From Isoperla grammatica (taxonomy: Eukaryota; Arthropoda; Insecta; Plecoptera; Perlodidae), in assembly GCA_945910005.1 (NCBI GenBank), contig OX246743.1, positions 39,735,461 to 39,799,460 on the forward strand: 64,000 bases of DNA, read 5' to 3'. The position numbers and the translations under genes are program-made. The notes under the pieces are model-generated. The model did no database searches. It saw only the letters and a list, made by a program, of their open reading frames with translations, and had not been told where the DNA came from. This document shows, in pieces, positions 34,507 through 46,400 of this stretch (position 1 is its first letter; each line of letters begins with the position of its first letter).

Positions 34507-34716
34507 CAGTGTATTCTACGCAGATATTGCAGTAGGTATTTCTCTGCCACTGTCTACCCCCACCCACCCCTTGTGGCGAGTGCAAAAGTTAGTATGTGAA
34601 ATATACCTTTCAAGATGTCCCTTATAGTTTTTGGCACTTGCCACAAGGGGTGGGTGGGGGTAGACAGTGGCAGAGATGCAACTACGTACTGCAATCTCTA
34701 CATGGAACACACTATA
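34507..34716. mobile_element. G-rich foldback MITE, ~210 bp
   Basis: Arms of about 48 bp are almost perfectly inverted: TCTCTGCCACTGTCTACCCC..CACCCACCCCTTGTGGC at 34541-34587 and its complement at 34628-34675. Weaker inverted similarity extends outward through ATTGCAGTA to the ends CAGTGTATTC (left) and TAGTGTGTTC (right, minus strand). A flanking TA on each side would fit a Tc1/mariner-type target site. The right arm has G runs (GGGGTGGGTGGGGG) that could form a quadruplex. Frames on both strands here are not genes. Confidence 0.82.
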
Positions 34717-34779
34717 TAGTAGCGTGGGAAATGTGTACTACGTTCCCTTAGTAGAGCTGACAGCAGTAGAGCTAGCAGC

Positions 34780-34925
34780 AGAGTGATCCCAACGTATTGG
34801 CCACTCAGAATAGACTAGACGCATTCTGGTGGCAATAAAATAGACTATTATGAGGGGGAGTTTTCTGACAATTGTTCATTGTTTTATTCTTAAATGATCA
34901 ATGGCGCAGATAAGGAGGTTTCTTA
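34780..34925 (-). repeat. Dispersed repeat family D, copy 1
   Basis: On the minus strand it shares with 54390-54540: CGCCATTGAT.ATTTAA.AATAAAACAA, CTCATAA.AGT, TATTTTATTGCCACCAGAATGC, TCTAGT..AT.CTGAGTGG (allowing a few mismatches). Length is about 145 bp. The class is unknown. Confidence 0.75.
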
Positions 34926-35890
34926 GCAGCGCTATCTAGTTTTTAGTTTGACGCAAGAAATAACTCCTATACATACACATCACTACTGAGCTTTGAGTGT
35001 ATCTTGAATCTTCTAGCGTATAAACAATTTTTACAAGATTCACTTTCCATTATTGGGAATCCACACTCGAGAATCTTGGAAAACCCGCCCCAGCTTCAGA
35101 AAGCTTATTATCATATAAATTGAAGTTGATGCTGCGATTCAATAAGACGATTAATTCAGGAAAAACTTTCCACTCTAAAAGTTTTATGCACACCCCACTC
35201 CTCGTCTGAAAGTGGTTTGCACTCGCTCGCTGACAGCTTTTATCTTTGGTTTTCATTTGCAACGGTCTCTTTACCTATTGTTCTTTATCATAGACTACGT
35301 GGATATGGTTCACAACATTGTTTCTTTTGCAAGTGACAGAAATGCGTATTTGAGAATTTGTATCATTCTAAAATATGTCATTCTAAATACATTTTTAATA
35401 AGGATTACGACAATTCAATCTATTATCTAGAAATATTAGAAAATGTTGTAATCTTCAATGTAAGTGTCGTGAGTTTGTGTCAATAAAATGTAAGTAGGAT
35501 GTAAAATAAAAGTAAAGATCATATACATACATCAGTAAAGCAAGGATCGGACAGAACATATCTTTCCCCTCTCTAGCCACTCTTCCCCACGCGGCACGCA
35601 CCCTATTATTTTTTGGCTCAATCTAAGTAACAAATCAAAAGGCAATTATTTCGTACGTTGATGAGAAATAACGACCAGTAACCAGATCGATAAGACAAAA
35701 TGGACCCTAAAAAGTTGATTGTGTGTCCACGTTTTTTTTTAGAAAATAATTTTATTTTGGGTGTGTTCTCACCCCCATATCATTGATTTATACTTAGCCC
35801 GATCAGAGATTCCTCTATAAAATAATGTAATCTAATAAATATGTTGACACTTCATGCAGTGAATGATACACAAAACTCAAGGCAACTTAC
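34926..35890. other. Non-coding stretch
   Basis: A minus-strand CTCF-like core TAGATAGCGCTG lies at about 34928-34940. Otherwise no gene, repeat or RNA recognised. Confidence 0.4.
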
Positions 35891-35993
35891 TTTGATTTCT
35901 GTGCTTTTCCGGGTTCACGCGGGCTCAGAGCGATGAAGAAATATGCTTCAGTTGCTTCAGTGATCGCCCTCTCTTGCAAGGAAGAAACGGTGC
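35891..35993 (-). CDS. Candidate internal exon, 103 bp, unknown gene
   Basis: On the minus strand an acceptor CCTTTGTTTCAG is followed by 103 bases and an exact donor GTAAGT. The open frame starts with two bases of a split codon, encodes TVSSLQERAITEATEAYFFI then ALSPREPGKAQKS, and ends with AA of a split codon. Both ends therefore interrupt codons, as in an internal exon. The peptide has a short hydrophobic stretch (AYFFIAL) and a basic Pro/Lys tail, with no motif I can name. Read on past the donor, the frame stops at once (AAG TAA), which agrees with the splice site. It is the best exon candidate in the window by combined signals, but unconfirmed. Confidence 0.52.
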
Positions 35994-37730
35994 CTGAAAC
36001 AAAGGATTTCGTTGTGAGACAAAACAAACTTGTTTTACATTTGAAAATAACAAATTCATTATTTCTGCTGTCAATTGAGTATCTATAGTATTGATCGTAT
36101 TTCCCGAAACCTATTTGTATTCGAATCACCTGCCAGAATGTATTAATTTTACTTGATTGTTTTTTTATTGTAGATTTGAGTAAATTATTATCTGATTTTA
36201 GTCCAATAAATAAGTCCCCTAATATTTTACCATTCCAAATTCATATTATTTCGAGTAGGTCCTCTGATTTTGGGACAAACCTTTGCCGAACTGCATGAGA
36301 ACGGACTTAAGCCTTGCGCGATTTCCGGACCAACTAAATCAAGTCGTCTGTATGTCCGTCCATCAGTCAGATAAGTGATTGACAGGTGACAGCTGTCTTG
36401 GGTTGGTTGCGCTACGCGGTTCGTTGGAAAGATAACGTTTATATCTAACACACTCATTTGACTTATCACACCCTACGCTTCTACAGTGTTTTGTTTGGCA
36501 TGTGACAAGAATGCGCCGGGTGCCTTAAAATCCCTTAAGAGTCTTATGTTGTTTTATCCTTCTTGGGGGATTAGTTTGGGTTTTTTATTTTTCAAGAAAT
36601 CTTTTCCTAACATAGTTTTTCTGTTTTTAGGTTAAAGCTTGTCGTTATTTATGGCCACATTGATTCTAGAATCTAGCTTACATATTATTGTTCAATTTGT
36701 TGTGCCAGGCAAGTAAATCTGAGTATAGTCTGCTGCTCAAGGAGTGAAAAAAGAAATTCTTTGCTAAAATAAGATTTCGAAGACATGAAATCCTAGCTAA
36801 ACAGTAACAAATATATTTAACGTAGGTAGGCCAAACCTCGTAATGAGCTTTGCACTTATGCGCATATTTGTGACGGACAAATGTTAGCCACAAAAACACA
36901 CACTAAACACTATCCTCTGTGCACGGTTGTGTTTTATCATTGAGCAATTTCACAATTTAGAAATAATGTTGTCACTCTTAGGCCATAAAGACACGACTCT
37001 GTTTTCATGAAAACAAAAGTAATGTAACACAAGTTCACATTTATTGTAATTCATGGCAAATTATCTATCCCAAAAACAATCATAATATCATACACGTTTT
37101 CCAAAACCTTCACAATCTTGCAATGATTTATTATAATTTCTGGACATGCAATTTTCAAACACGCAATACACGTTAATGTAAATCATTACTTTTCTATTTA
37201 AATCCTATTTACTGATTCAAAATGAAAACGTTAATGTATTCTTCACTCGCATACTCAGTACTCACAAACATGCAATACATGTGTACATGTAACGAATTGT
37301 TTACTTTCACATTTGAATAAAACAAATACAGCAACAAATAGTTACAGGTCGCTCAGACGTCATTCAAAAGCTCAAACGTCAGCAACGAGCTTTGATCCTC
37401 CATGCAACCTGCCCGTATTTAACTTTGAAGTGCATTGCATGACTTGCAAAATAACTATATGCTCTTTGTTATGACTTTGTATCCTTTGTGTACATCAATG
37501 TTTTTTTTAACACAATCAAAATTGCATTTTCAAAGAACAAACATAGTGAGTTGTTCCATAATCAATAATCATGCAATGTTTTCCCCCTTGATCTACCATA
37601 ACACAAAAGAATCGACTCATTTATAACAAACTTTATTTTTAAACAAGGTGATGTTCAAAGAGAATGTAAGTTTGCTTATGTATGACTCTAGTTCATTCTG
37701 TTGTGTATCTCGGCTATCTTCGGGGTTGCA
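35994..37730. other. Non-coding stretch
   Basis: Mostly AT-rich. Frames at 36227-36469 and 36678-36899 (minus) have no recognisable content. No repeats were found. Confidence 0.45.
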
Positions 37731-38050
37731 AAATGCGGGTATTATTCCGTGTGGGTGTTATTCCACGTGGGAGTTATTCCACGTGGGAATTATTCCGTGC
37801 GGGTGTTGTTCCACGTGGGAGTTATTCCGTGGGGGTGTTGTTCCACGTGGGAGTTATTCCGTGCGGGTGTTGTTCCACGTGGGAGTTATTCCGTGTGGGT
37901 GTTGTTCCACGTGGGAGTTATTCCGTGTGGGTGTTGTTATACGTGGGAGTTATTCCGTGTGGGTGTTATTCCACGTGGGAGTTATTCCATGCGGTTGTTG
38001 TTCAAAGTGGGAGTTATTCCCTGTGGGTGTTGTTCCGCGTAGGGGTAATT
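37731..38050 (+). repeat. 16-bp minisatellite, 20 monomers, CACGTG array
   Basis: The 16-bp monomer CC[AG][CT]G[TC]GGG[TA]GTT[AG]TT repeats 20 times. It alternates two types to give a 32-bp higher-order unit: CCACGTGGGAGTTATT and CCGTG[TC]GGGTGTTGTT. Seven exact CACGTG boxes start at 37764, 37780, 37812, 37844, 37876, 37908 and 37972. No monomer supplies a forward stop, so all three plus frames stay open (113-157 residues) and read the same 16-residue peptide cycle. These frames arise from the repeat. The last monomers (from about 37987) are more diverged. Confidence 0.95.
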
Positions 38051-38904
38051 CCGTCATCGATCCACGTTACTTCGAGACTGTTCAGCTTCTCTTTATGAAG
38101 AACAAACTGCGAGGTGTATAAAATGCTCCGTCGAATAAATTGTTATCTTGTCACTGTCACTGGGATTGATAAGTGCGACAGTTCATGCCCCGTGGCCCCT
38201 CCTTAGATTTATCAGCTTTAGAGCGGCCACTGATAAATAAAGTTTCGTTTCTCGTGATTTATGTGTACCGGTACAATGTCGTGATTTATCTGTTACCGGC
38301 ACAATGTCGGGTTGGTTACATTAGCCTCGTTGTCCGGCCCAAAACGAAGTGGAGCTTTTATGGGCCCTTATCACGCGCGGTTAGGGATTTATTCAAATCT
38401 AAACCTCAATTTATTTTCTATTAAACCACACTGTTGCTGACTAGTTGATCATCTACATGATAAGGTGGTGGAAATGGGATAATATCACAAAACTGTCAAG
38501 AGATGGCGCTGCTAAGCAGTTGTATCATTGTTGCGCATTTTATGAATCAATTCAATAGTATTGGACAATTATTGACAAGTAAGCATCACGTTTGTTTTGG
38601 TTCATTTGGTTGGTTGATACACCGAAATGCGTATAGTTTTTAGTGTTGTATTAAATAAAACTGAGCGACATCACCGGTTTTTTAACAATCACAAAAAGAA
38701 CTCTAGGGTATGACATACTTTGCTTTACTATTTTGACAGTTTTAAAGTAATTTTAACCGACTAAGCGGGGGTTCAGCAAGTAGGTCGACATACAGACTAA
38801 AGTTCTCTGTATGTTTGAGTTTGCTTTAGCTAATTATTATATTGATTTAATTCATCCTTGAGACAATTCTTAAAGCACTAGAAGTTAGTTAAATTTATTT
38901 ATTG
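38051..38904. other. Non-coding stretch
   Basis: A 27/28-bp tandem duplication lies at about 38252-38307 (CGTGATTTAT..GT..ACCGG.ACAATGT twice). A CTCF-like AGATGGCGCT lies at about 38501-38510. The 83-residue plus frame 38173-38424 is not recognised. Confidence 0.45.
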
Positions 38905-38975
38905 ATTTATTTATTTATTTAATGTCTATCCTATTCAGTTATAAAAACTGATTTACAAAGGAGGACTTAAATAAA
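38905..38975 (+). repeat. Short dispersed repeat, copy 2
   Basis: It reads ATTTATTTAATGTCTATCCT, ATTCAGTTATAAAAACTGAT, TTACAAAGGAGGACTTAAAT and aligns with the minus strand of 31445-31505. A related fragment lies near 27270. Confidence 0.55.
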
Positions 38976-41044
38976 ACTTGGCTATGCAAACAATTTATAA
39001 TAATGAAATCATAAATAACAATAACAAAAAAAACTTAACTATATAAAATAAAAATCAAGAACAAGAAAAAATAATTGAGAATGGAAATAAAATCAAATGA
39101 AGTGGAAATCCAACATATTAAATAATAAAAATAAAAGTAAATAGTTCCTTGTCCGTGATGTAAGCGGACCATTCGAATGGTACCTATCAAGTTCCTGAAG
39201 TTTCCTGAATCAATCGGGCATGTGTTCAATTCCTTTCGGATAAAACGATCCTCTTCGAACGAACGGACCCTATAGCATAATTGAGTTCCCCATAACTGAA
39301 CCCCGGTTATACCCCTTTCACAACATTAAACATTGCCTTCAGTTTGCAGTAAAGAATTAATGTTGCTGAAGAAACGTTACTGCGGGAATAATAGAAGCGA
39401 TTCTTCAGTTGGCGGAATCTGTCTTCGAACTTTTTACGAGTTAAATCCTCAGGTGATAAATTTGGTGCCGTCTTAAAATGGCAGGTAGATAAATTATAGT
39501 ATGATACAATATACTAGGCTGTATAGAAAACTGTGACAGTTTTTTTAAATATCGCAGACATTTTCCATTGTCCGGTTGTTAATGTTGCTTTCTCTACTGC
39601 GACCCTTTTTCATTTCGGCTGACATGAGAAAAATTACTGGAAAATGCGCTTCCCGAAATATTTCTATAAAGAAACATTTATTAAGGCAAGTTTTTTTTTC
39701 TATACAGAAATATTTTACGAAGGTAATAAAAATTGTTGGATCCGTTTTATGAACTAAGGTCGGAAAAGCGTGTTTTTTTTTCTGGTGACGAATGCGAAAT
39801 AAGATTTATAGTAATGAATGATGTTCTTTGTTTTTACTCGCTACGTAATAGATGTCATTGCAAATTGAACCAAGGTCTAAATTTTCCCGGCATTTTCCTT
39901 ATACAGAACAATATAAAACACGGAAGAAATAACTAGTGTTGTTAAAACAATGTTCATTGGGTGGAAAACACACTCGCTGGGTAATTGTCCACTTTCTTAT
40001 GCTAATGAGTGAATTGAACGCGTAGAAAATTTGAAATTTACCGAGATGCAGCTCAACCGTAGCGCGCATAACTCTGACTAGAAAGATAGTTAGTTTGGTA
40101 GTGTAATCACAAATCCCAGTTAACATTATTCTTTGATTAACTTATTTCACACAACCAGGAATAGGAATAATATGCTTTGAAGTTATCGTTATGAGAAACA
40201 AAAAAGTTTATTTGCTCTACGTAGGTATGTGTTAATTTTTCATAAGAACAACAAACGTCTGGAGCCAATTCGAATGCCACTAATCAAGAGCTCATATTTA
40301 TTGACTGAAAACAGATTCTTGATACGTATATTTTATTGATTGTAATTTACCAAAAACAACGATGGTGTTTGTTTATATTGATGTTTAGTTTGGAATAGCG
40401 TCGGGAGAAATCTGTCAACGTTTGAAAGAAGAACGTATCCCCCTAGAGACTAGACTAATTGCAGGCTTATCTGGTCTTCAACTCACCCCATCTTTTGGGG
40501 ATACAGCCCCCAATTAAGGGATGTCAAAAACTTGGACCTCCTGCCCGCAGGGAGTAGCCGGTAGGGTAGGAACACAACAACTGATAGTATAAGCTCGTCG
40601 CCTCGTTGTTAACTTTTCCTTATTCCTTCGATTACAAATACGCGGCGTCTTGTTCCAGTGCGATTAGACATATGAATCTGTATGAATCTTTACTGTAGTA
40701 CAATCTTGAGTGTATTACACTCTTTACAAATTTTGTAGTAACATTGTTGGTAATATGCTTAGTTGTAAATCCTGGTTCTAATATAAATCTAACCTAAGAT
40801 AAAATTAGATTTGTAATTACATAGTTGGTATGTTTATTAATGATCTATGTTTATAATATATGCCTAAAACTAAAACTGACACTTAAGAGTAATTATACAT
40901 TCAAAAGTAACATAGTGTTAATCAAAAAATAAAGAAAGGAAGATAATAAAATCTAATTATGATGTAAAGGCATCAAAAAAACAAAAAAAAAAATTCATAC
41001 TAAATCAGTCCCAACGTATAACAAGTCTCATACCGACTTCACAT
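38976..41044. other. Non-coding stretch
   Basis: A-rich low complexity at about 39005-39140. GC-rich words near 40490-40570. No exon or defined repeat recognised. Confidence 0.45.
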
Positions 41045-41148
41045 CCTTATCTACCGCCGGTTGCATGCACGCTGTTTCAACGAAGATCAACTGATTCATT
41101 GCATTATTTTATATTTTCGTAAAGGTGATCTTCCACTTATAGTTAGGG

Positions 41149-42153
41149 TGTGTTCCAACTTGATTTTCGCCTGCTAACCACTAACTACTAACCTGCTACA
41201 CACTAAACGCTAACAACTTTGGGCACGCCACCTAGTATGCTAATACAAAGTGTATTGTTATTAATCATCTAATGTAAAGATACGATAATAATACTTCTAC
41301 TCACTGGTTGGGTATTTTCCTAACCTAAAAGTATCAGCTGTGATGGCTGATCAACCATTTTGGTTTAGTGGGTTAGTTAGGGTTCCCAACCGTCCCGGTT
41401 TGACCGGGACTGACCAGGAATTGAAGATCTTGTCCTGGTTGAAATTAAACTGATTCCGGGACGGCAAATGTCCCGGAATTACATGAAAGTACCTTACTTC
41501 TGCCAGCGACCCCGCGCCGCCAGAAACGTGAGCTCGAAACGAGCAGTGAGAATGGATTATAAATTAATGACAGCATGGTTTCCAAATTTGACTTTTTCAA
41601 ATGCACGATGTTTTCTTAATCATTTCGTAGGTTTCAGTAAATATAGGTATACCCTGTTAATATTGTTATCATCACACAATAATTATTAAAATAAAAATCT
41701 CAAACAGGCACGTATAGACTCCTAATTTCTAATTCTCTGCCCATCCTTTAAATGCAAGTGAAAGATTTTTGTTCAAAAGGAATGCGTGTTGAACTCTTTG
41801 GAATTCTGGTTAGCTTTTAGTTAACATATTTCTTGTCAAGTAGTAAAAACATATTTTTGGAACGTAAATCATGAAAAATGGTCCAAAAAAATTTCGCCTT
41901 CGGCGATAGGCCTCCGGTGGGCCTTCGGCAGTATCACGTGGGCTGTTCCCTTTTCCTACGTTATTTGTCCCGGAATGTTACTTTCCAGAGTTGGGAACCC
42001 TAGGGTTAGTCGGTGTCGTAGTGTACACTTTCGGCCACTACCCACTAACCACTAGCCAAATAAGGAGCATTGGTCGCCTGCTTGTGACGTCACTTCCTTT
42101 CGATTAGTATAACTAAGTTTAGTCCACTACGAAAAACGTCAAGTTGGAACACA
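41149..42153. mobile_element. Inverted-repeat element hosting a hAT insertion
   Basis: The left end TGTGTTCCAACTTGA is inverted at the right end (TCAAGTTGGAACACA, with a short gap), and both halves are rich in CTAACCACTA words. It lies within a family C repeat, with GTG shared at both flanks as a possible short TSD. Without the nested hAT (41378-42002 plus one TSD copy), the element is about 372 bp. Superfamily unknown. Confidence 0.78.
41378..42002. mobile_element. hAT-type non-autonomous element, 625 bp
   Basis: It starts TAGGGTTCCCAAC and ends GTTGGGAACCCTA. A perfect 8-bp duplication GGGTTAGT flanks it at 41370-41377 and 42003-42010. An 8-bp TSD with [CT]AGGGTTCCCAAC-type ends is diagnostic of hAT elements. 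The left part contains CCCGGTTTGACCGGGAC (hairpin) and the right part TTTCGCCTTCGGCG, a word shared with the 58.4 kb element. No transposase frame is present, so it is a MITE-like derivative. Confidence 0.93.
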
Positions 42154-42215
42154 GTGTACACGCCTAATTATTCACGCCCGTTGTATTTGTAATCTCCAGC
42201 TACCGCACTATGTAA

Positions 42216-44131
42216 TGTATACAACGACTGAATTGTGAGTCTGACACAATCTTAAAACGAACCACGATTTCAGTGTGCAATGTTTGCCAGACCATCCAGA
42301 CGCAACTCTTGCCTGATGCATTCATCATCCAACTGAACACACAAACCCAGTGAACGCGCGAGGACAAAATTATGTTTCCTAGTTTATAACTTATACTATA
42401 AATATCACTGTCAACAGGAATGTGGAAACTGTTGAGAAGAACAGCCACGCAGTAAACATACACTGTAGTAATTCATGTAGCTATAACATGCAGGCTTCCA
42501 TGGAAATACGGTAGGAAAACTTATATTAAAAAACACAAATTTACACATTTTGTAATTAGTCCTTCGTCTAGATTGTCTACTGTTGTACATGGCTACAGCC
42601 TTCCCGCTCTCGGGTGGGTAAATTACAATAAATACAAAATATACAATTGATTAGTGCATTTTGTCCACGGGCTTTATTTTGTGCACACTAGCCAAATTAC
42701 TCAATTCATTTCATTCATACATTTGGACAACAATATTGCATCTCTCGTGGTATAGCGATATGACAGAAATAGTGGGAATATGTGAGAGAAACGTGTGCAG
42801 CTAAATTTGAAATGCTGTATTATTAATTATACTCAAACAAGAATTGATTAAAATCTCTCATTGGAACAACCGCTAGACACACAATAGTGTACTGTATTAT
42901 CTACTAAAACAGAAACACGTACATGACAAATGTTTGTTTAGTTAGCCTAATTATTGTGTGTATGAATTATTGTTGTATTTCTATTATCTTCCTATTTGTT
43001 AGGCTGGTAATTTGTCTATAGGCCTTATCCGTGTCAATTTCGATCGAACTTCGTACGAACGACAAATACAGACAGCAATAAAAAACAATCTGACATTAAG
43101 AGAAGTAAACCACCAAGATGCAATTAAAACCTTATTTTAAGCTTAAAAAAATCTTATTTTATTTTGTTTTCAAGTGTTGAACTCAACAGTAAAATGGTCC
43201 TACGGCGCTGGCAGTGGCTTAGACAGGCAGAGCTACCGTAGTTACCTGTTTCAAGTACCTATGAATTAGGAACTATAGAGAAGGCGAAAATTAAAATTGT
43301 ACTATTATAGTTACGTTGAGACAAGTTTGTAATAAAACAAGGCATACGTTTAGCAAAAACACATCATACCGATTCCATTGATAAGACTGCCATTGATAAG
43401 AACAAGTAGCTATCAATGTGACCTCTAATTGATATGAGCTATGTAATCAAGGCAATGTGTGCATTACGATTGTTTTAGACTTACCACAGTTTAGCGTGGA
43501 AGATTTATTTCCCGTATTGTGTGATAAGTGAACTGTTTGAAAATGAATTAAGTAACGTCCAAGACAACCATTACACTTAGACTGATAGTGTCAGTCTCAT
43601 TTACCTCAATTAATTGATTTGTGGCATTTTGAATGTGTATAGGATTATATTATATTCCCGAGATATTATAAACATGTATACGTATTAGATTAGTGCTAGT
43701 GACATTATCAGCAATTTGTATTATTATTGATGTTAGGATGGAATTGAATTTTTGGGCAGTGAATTGTTAATAAAATAGTTTAAATTTATGAAATAAAAAA
43801 GGAGATTTCAATTCATTTCGTTGTCCTAATATGTAAGCAGTAACCACATTTACCAACAGTTGCGAACAGATGTATTGTACGTTTATACCTATCAAATGAA
43901 TGCAATTTTGGTATATTCGAGCAGATGAGTGAATTGTGTGCGGAAATGAACATCATTATGAAACTAAATGCTTGTTTCAACCGTAATTTGGGTCCATTTG
44001 GTTTCGTCTTACATCTCAATCGTATGAGAGGAAATCTGTTGGACATGATGCAACTTATATTTGCTCGTATACATTCCTAATAAAGTGAGTAAAGCTTTGA
44101 TACCTCACCAAACCTCTTCCGGTGACCAATT
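42216..44131. other. Non-coding stretch
   Basis: AT-rich. CCATTGATAAGA-type words repeat near 43374-43402. Minus frames at 42200-42463 and 43813-44046 have no recognisable content and no clear splice context. Confidence 0.45.
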
Positions 44132-44549
44132 GGGTGTCCCCCAAATTAAGGACGCTTATTTGTTTTTCTTATGTAAAATAGCATTAAAAAACCAGAGGCA
44201 GTATTCGACTTAAAACTGTGAAACCCTAGGAAAAGACCTTCAGTTAAGATTACCAGTGGTCGGAACCGAACCGAACCGAAGTTTTAGGTTATGTCTCTCT
44301 CTTCTCTGTCTCCCTTGTATTGCCGGAGAACACGCACTTGTACACACGCACATACATATACACGCACGCCCGGACGACGCGAAGGCAATGGGAAGACTGA
44401 CTGACTGACTGACTGGGTTTACTTGGCCTGACATGATTGTGTCTTGATATCGGTCATGTGACGTAGAAGGTTCAAGATAAACGACGGGCTTGCTTGCAGA
44501 ATGATGGGAAAGTAATGATATTTCACTGACAAAGTATTGTATTATAGAG
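44132..44549 (-). repeat. SINE-like repeat family S, deleted copy
   Basis: Co-linear with 50392-50959 at roughly 90% by eye: GGGTGTCCCCCAAATTAAGG, AAAGACCTTC, CCAGTGGTCGGAACCGAACC, then TGTATTGCCGGAGA.CACGCA, GGCAATGGGAAGACTGACTG, AAGATAAACGACGGGCTTGC. This copy lacks about 165 bp after the GAACCGAACC block. The deletion breaks the minus-strand B box. An ACTG repeat lies at about 44396-44416. Confidence 0.88.
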
Positions 44550-46320
44550 AATCAATGTTTTAAGTTTTTTTTTTATAAACTAATTAATATCCTGATAAAA
44601 AGAAGGTAATTTAAGATACGAGAATAACGCAAAAGCCTAATTTGGACACATTCATCATTTTTTGGCCGACGTGAACTGACATGTGGTATTTTTTGTGGGG
44701 GGAGAGGGGGGATTGGTTTAGGTCTTTCAGGCCGTAATTATACTGAGGAATATATTTTCACGCCACTTCGTAATTTTGCTAATGTGTCACACGTGAGATG
44801 GATAATATTATTGTTGAAGAGAGGGGAGTGAATAGATTTTTTAATGTGTACAATTAATTTTTTTAAATATTGATTTTCATTTATGGATTAATGACCTGTT
44901 CTGTGTCAAGAAATAATAATGCACACTGAACCAATGTGGTATAATTTTGACTTAATCCACTGCCTTCCGAAATTTCATAAAATTGGGACATACACTCAAA
45001 GTTTTAGTTTAATATTCTACAATTGTTCAGTGTACTTCGAATTTCGAAATGATTATAAAAAATATTTTGAAGTTTCAAATTTAGAAAAGATTCTCACTCA
45101 TAAAAATGTGAGCTGGAAATCCCACACATCTTTATGGTGGAAACAATAGGCATTGTTCGTTCATTATAAAAATATTTAGTTGTATTTTAATACAAATACA
45201 GAAAATAATGTGATTTTGACAAGAAATTAACAACAATGAATTTTTAGGCCAAGAGTATTTTCTGGTCGTACTTCCATCGTAGAACTACCTTGGAGCATAA
45301 ATCAAACTCCAAGATACTGAGAGTGCCACAATACACAAACAGTTATTGTATCTCAGTGGGTAAACAATCAATACTCATTCATTTATAAATAGAGTAAACA
45401 AATACTGGAGATAATTTTTTTTTGTACGCGTAATAATCTAACTTTTGGCACTCGGCACATTCATTATCATTCATTAGGTTAGGTCAGAGTAAATAAATAA
45501 TAGAGAAGCGAGTCACGTGTTGAAATAGTTTGGCAATGTAGCAGTCACATTAATTTTGGCCAGTTTTGTGGTGAAAAGGATAGAGTATCTGTAATTTAAT
45601 AAATGACCAACGCAGTCGAATTACCACAATAATAGATTTTCATGTGTGAACATTTGTGGTTTATTTCGTAGCCACAATGTGACCAACTGAATGAGCACAT
45701 TGTGTTTACAAGCACACTGTATTTAGGGGTGATTCTGCAAATGATAATATTTTGGTGTATTATGTTGGTAAAGTAGTTATGTCGGTTATTGTAAGCAACG
45801 CGGATTCTCATCAAAGCACCTTTACATAACATGTAGTAGCATATTTCAAACGATGAGAATTATAATTGTTATTGTTCTTTCAGCCGTAATGGTGGAACAT
45901 AAAATATGGATGGATACACGTGTTGTAAAACCGATTTACGACATAGATCAGTAAACATAAAGAATCATTGCATTATTTACACTGTAACGTGCAGCTATCT
46001 GACAAAATGTGCATGTCAATATTATTTTATTGGTGCACTTTATCACAAAACTCACATGTAACTTCGCAGATTCGTGTAAATGTTATACAAGAGTTGCCAG
46101 TGATAAGACTGCACACATCTTGTGTTTTAGAACTCTTATCAGATATCACAGATACCAGTTGAAGCTCAACATCAACGGTAGCAGTGATAAGTGTAATCTT
46201 TATAGGTATAGCACATTATGTTTTGTATCACTTATCAGTGAGGGTTTGATTTTCTATGATGATATATACATTATGTTAACATTAAAAACAGTGTCGGGTA
46301 ATTTGCTACTGGTAAAATGA
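44550..46320. other. Non-coding stretch
   Basis: AT-rich. Overlapping plus frames at 45968-46320 show no family. No repeats or RNA genes recognised. Confidence 0.45.
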
Positions 46321-46400
46321 TAGAGGTAACTCAACGGTAAGATGTGAGACTCTAATTCGGGAGGTCGCTGGTTTGATACCGGCCACCGGCAATACTGGCT
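46321..46400 (+). repeat. tRNA-derived head related to family S
   Basis: An A box TAACTCAACGG at 46327-46337 and a B box GGTTTGATACC at 46370-46380 have tRNA-like spacing (43 bp). The stretch ACTCTAATTCGGGAGGTCGC through CCGGCCACCGGCAAT matches the minus strand of 50500-50560 over about 50 bp, so this is the same SINE head lineage with a different tail. A working tRNA is unlikely because the anticodon and acceptor stems do not pair convincingly. Confidence 0.6.

Larger units (their letters stand above)
41045..42215 (+). repeat. Dispersed repeat family C, copy 3 (interrupted)
   Basis: The left part 41045-41148 (CATGCACGCTGTTTCAACGA, GATC.TCCACTTA) and right part 42154-42215 (GTGTACACGCCTAATTATTC, ACGCCCGTTGT) are the two halves of one family C copy. 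Copies 2, 4 and 5 are uninterrupted at this point (AGTG.ACA[CA]G followed by the same CACGCCC block). The gap is filled by the element 41149-42153. Confidence 0.8.

Noticed and set aside
37648..38121. Three overlapping plus frames of 113-157 residues
   Set aside because: All read the same 16-bp repeat, which lacks stops in every forward frame; kept only as a finding.
46321..46400. Functional tRNA gene
   Set aside because: A and B boxes are good, but the anticodon and acceptor stems do not pair convincingly, and the sequence recurs as part of a SINE-like repeat.
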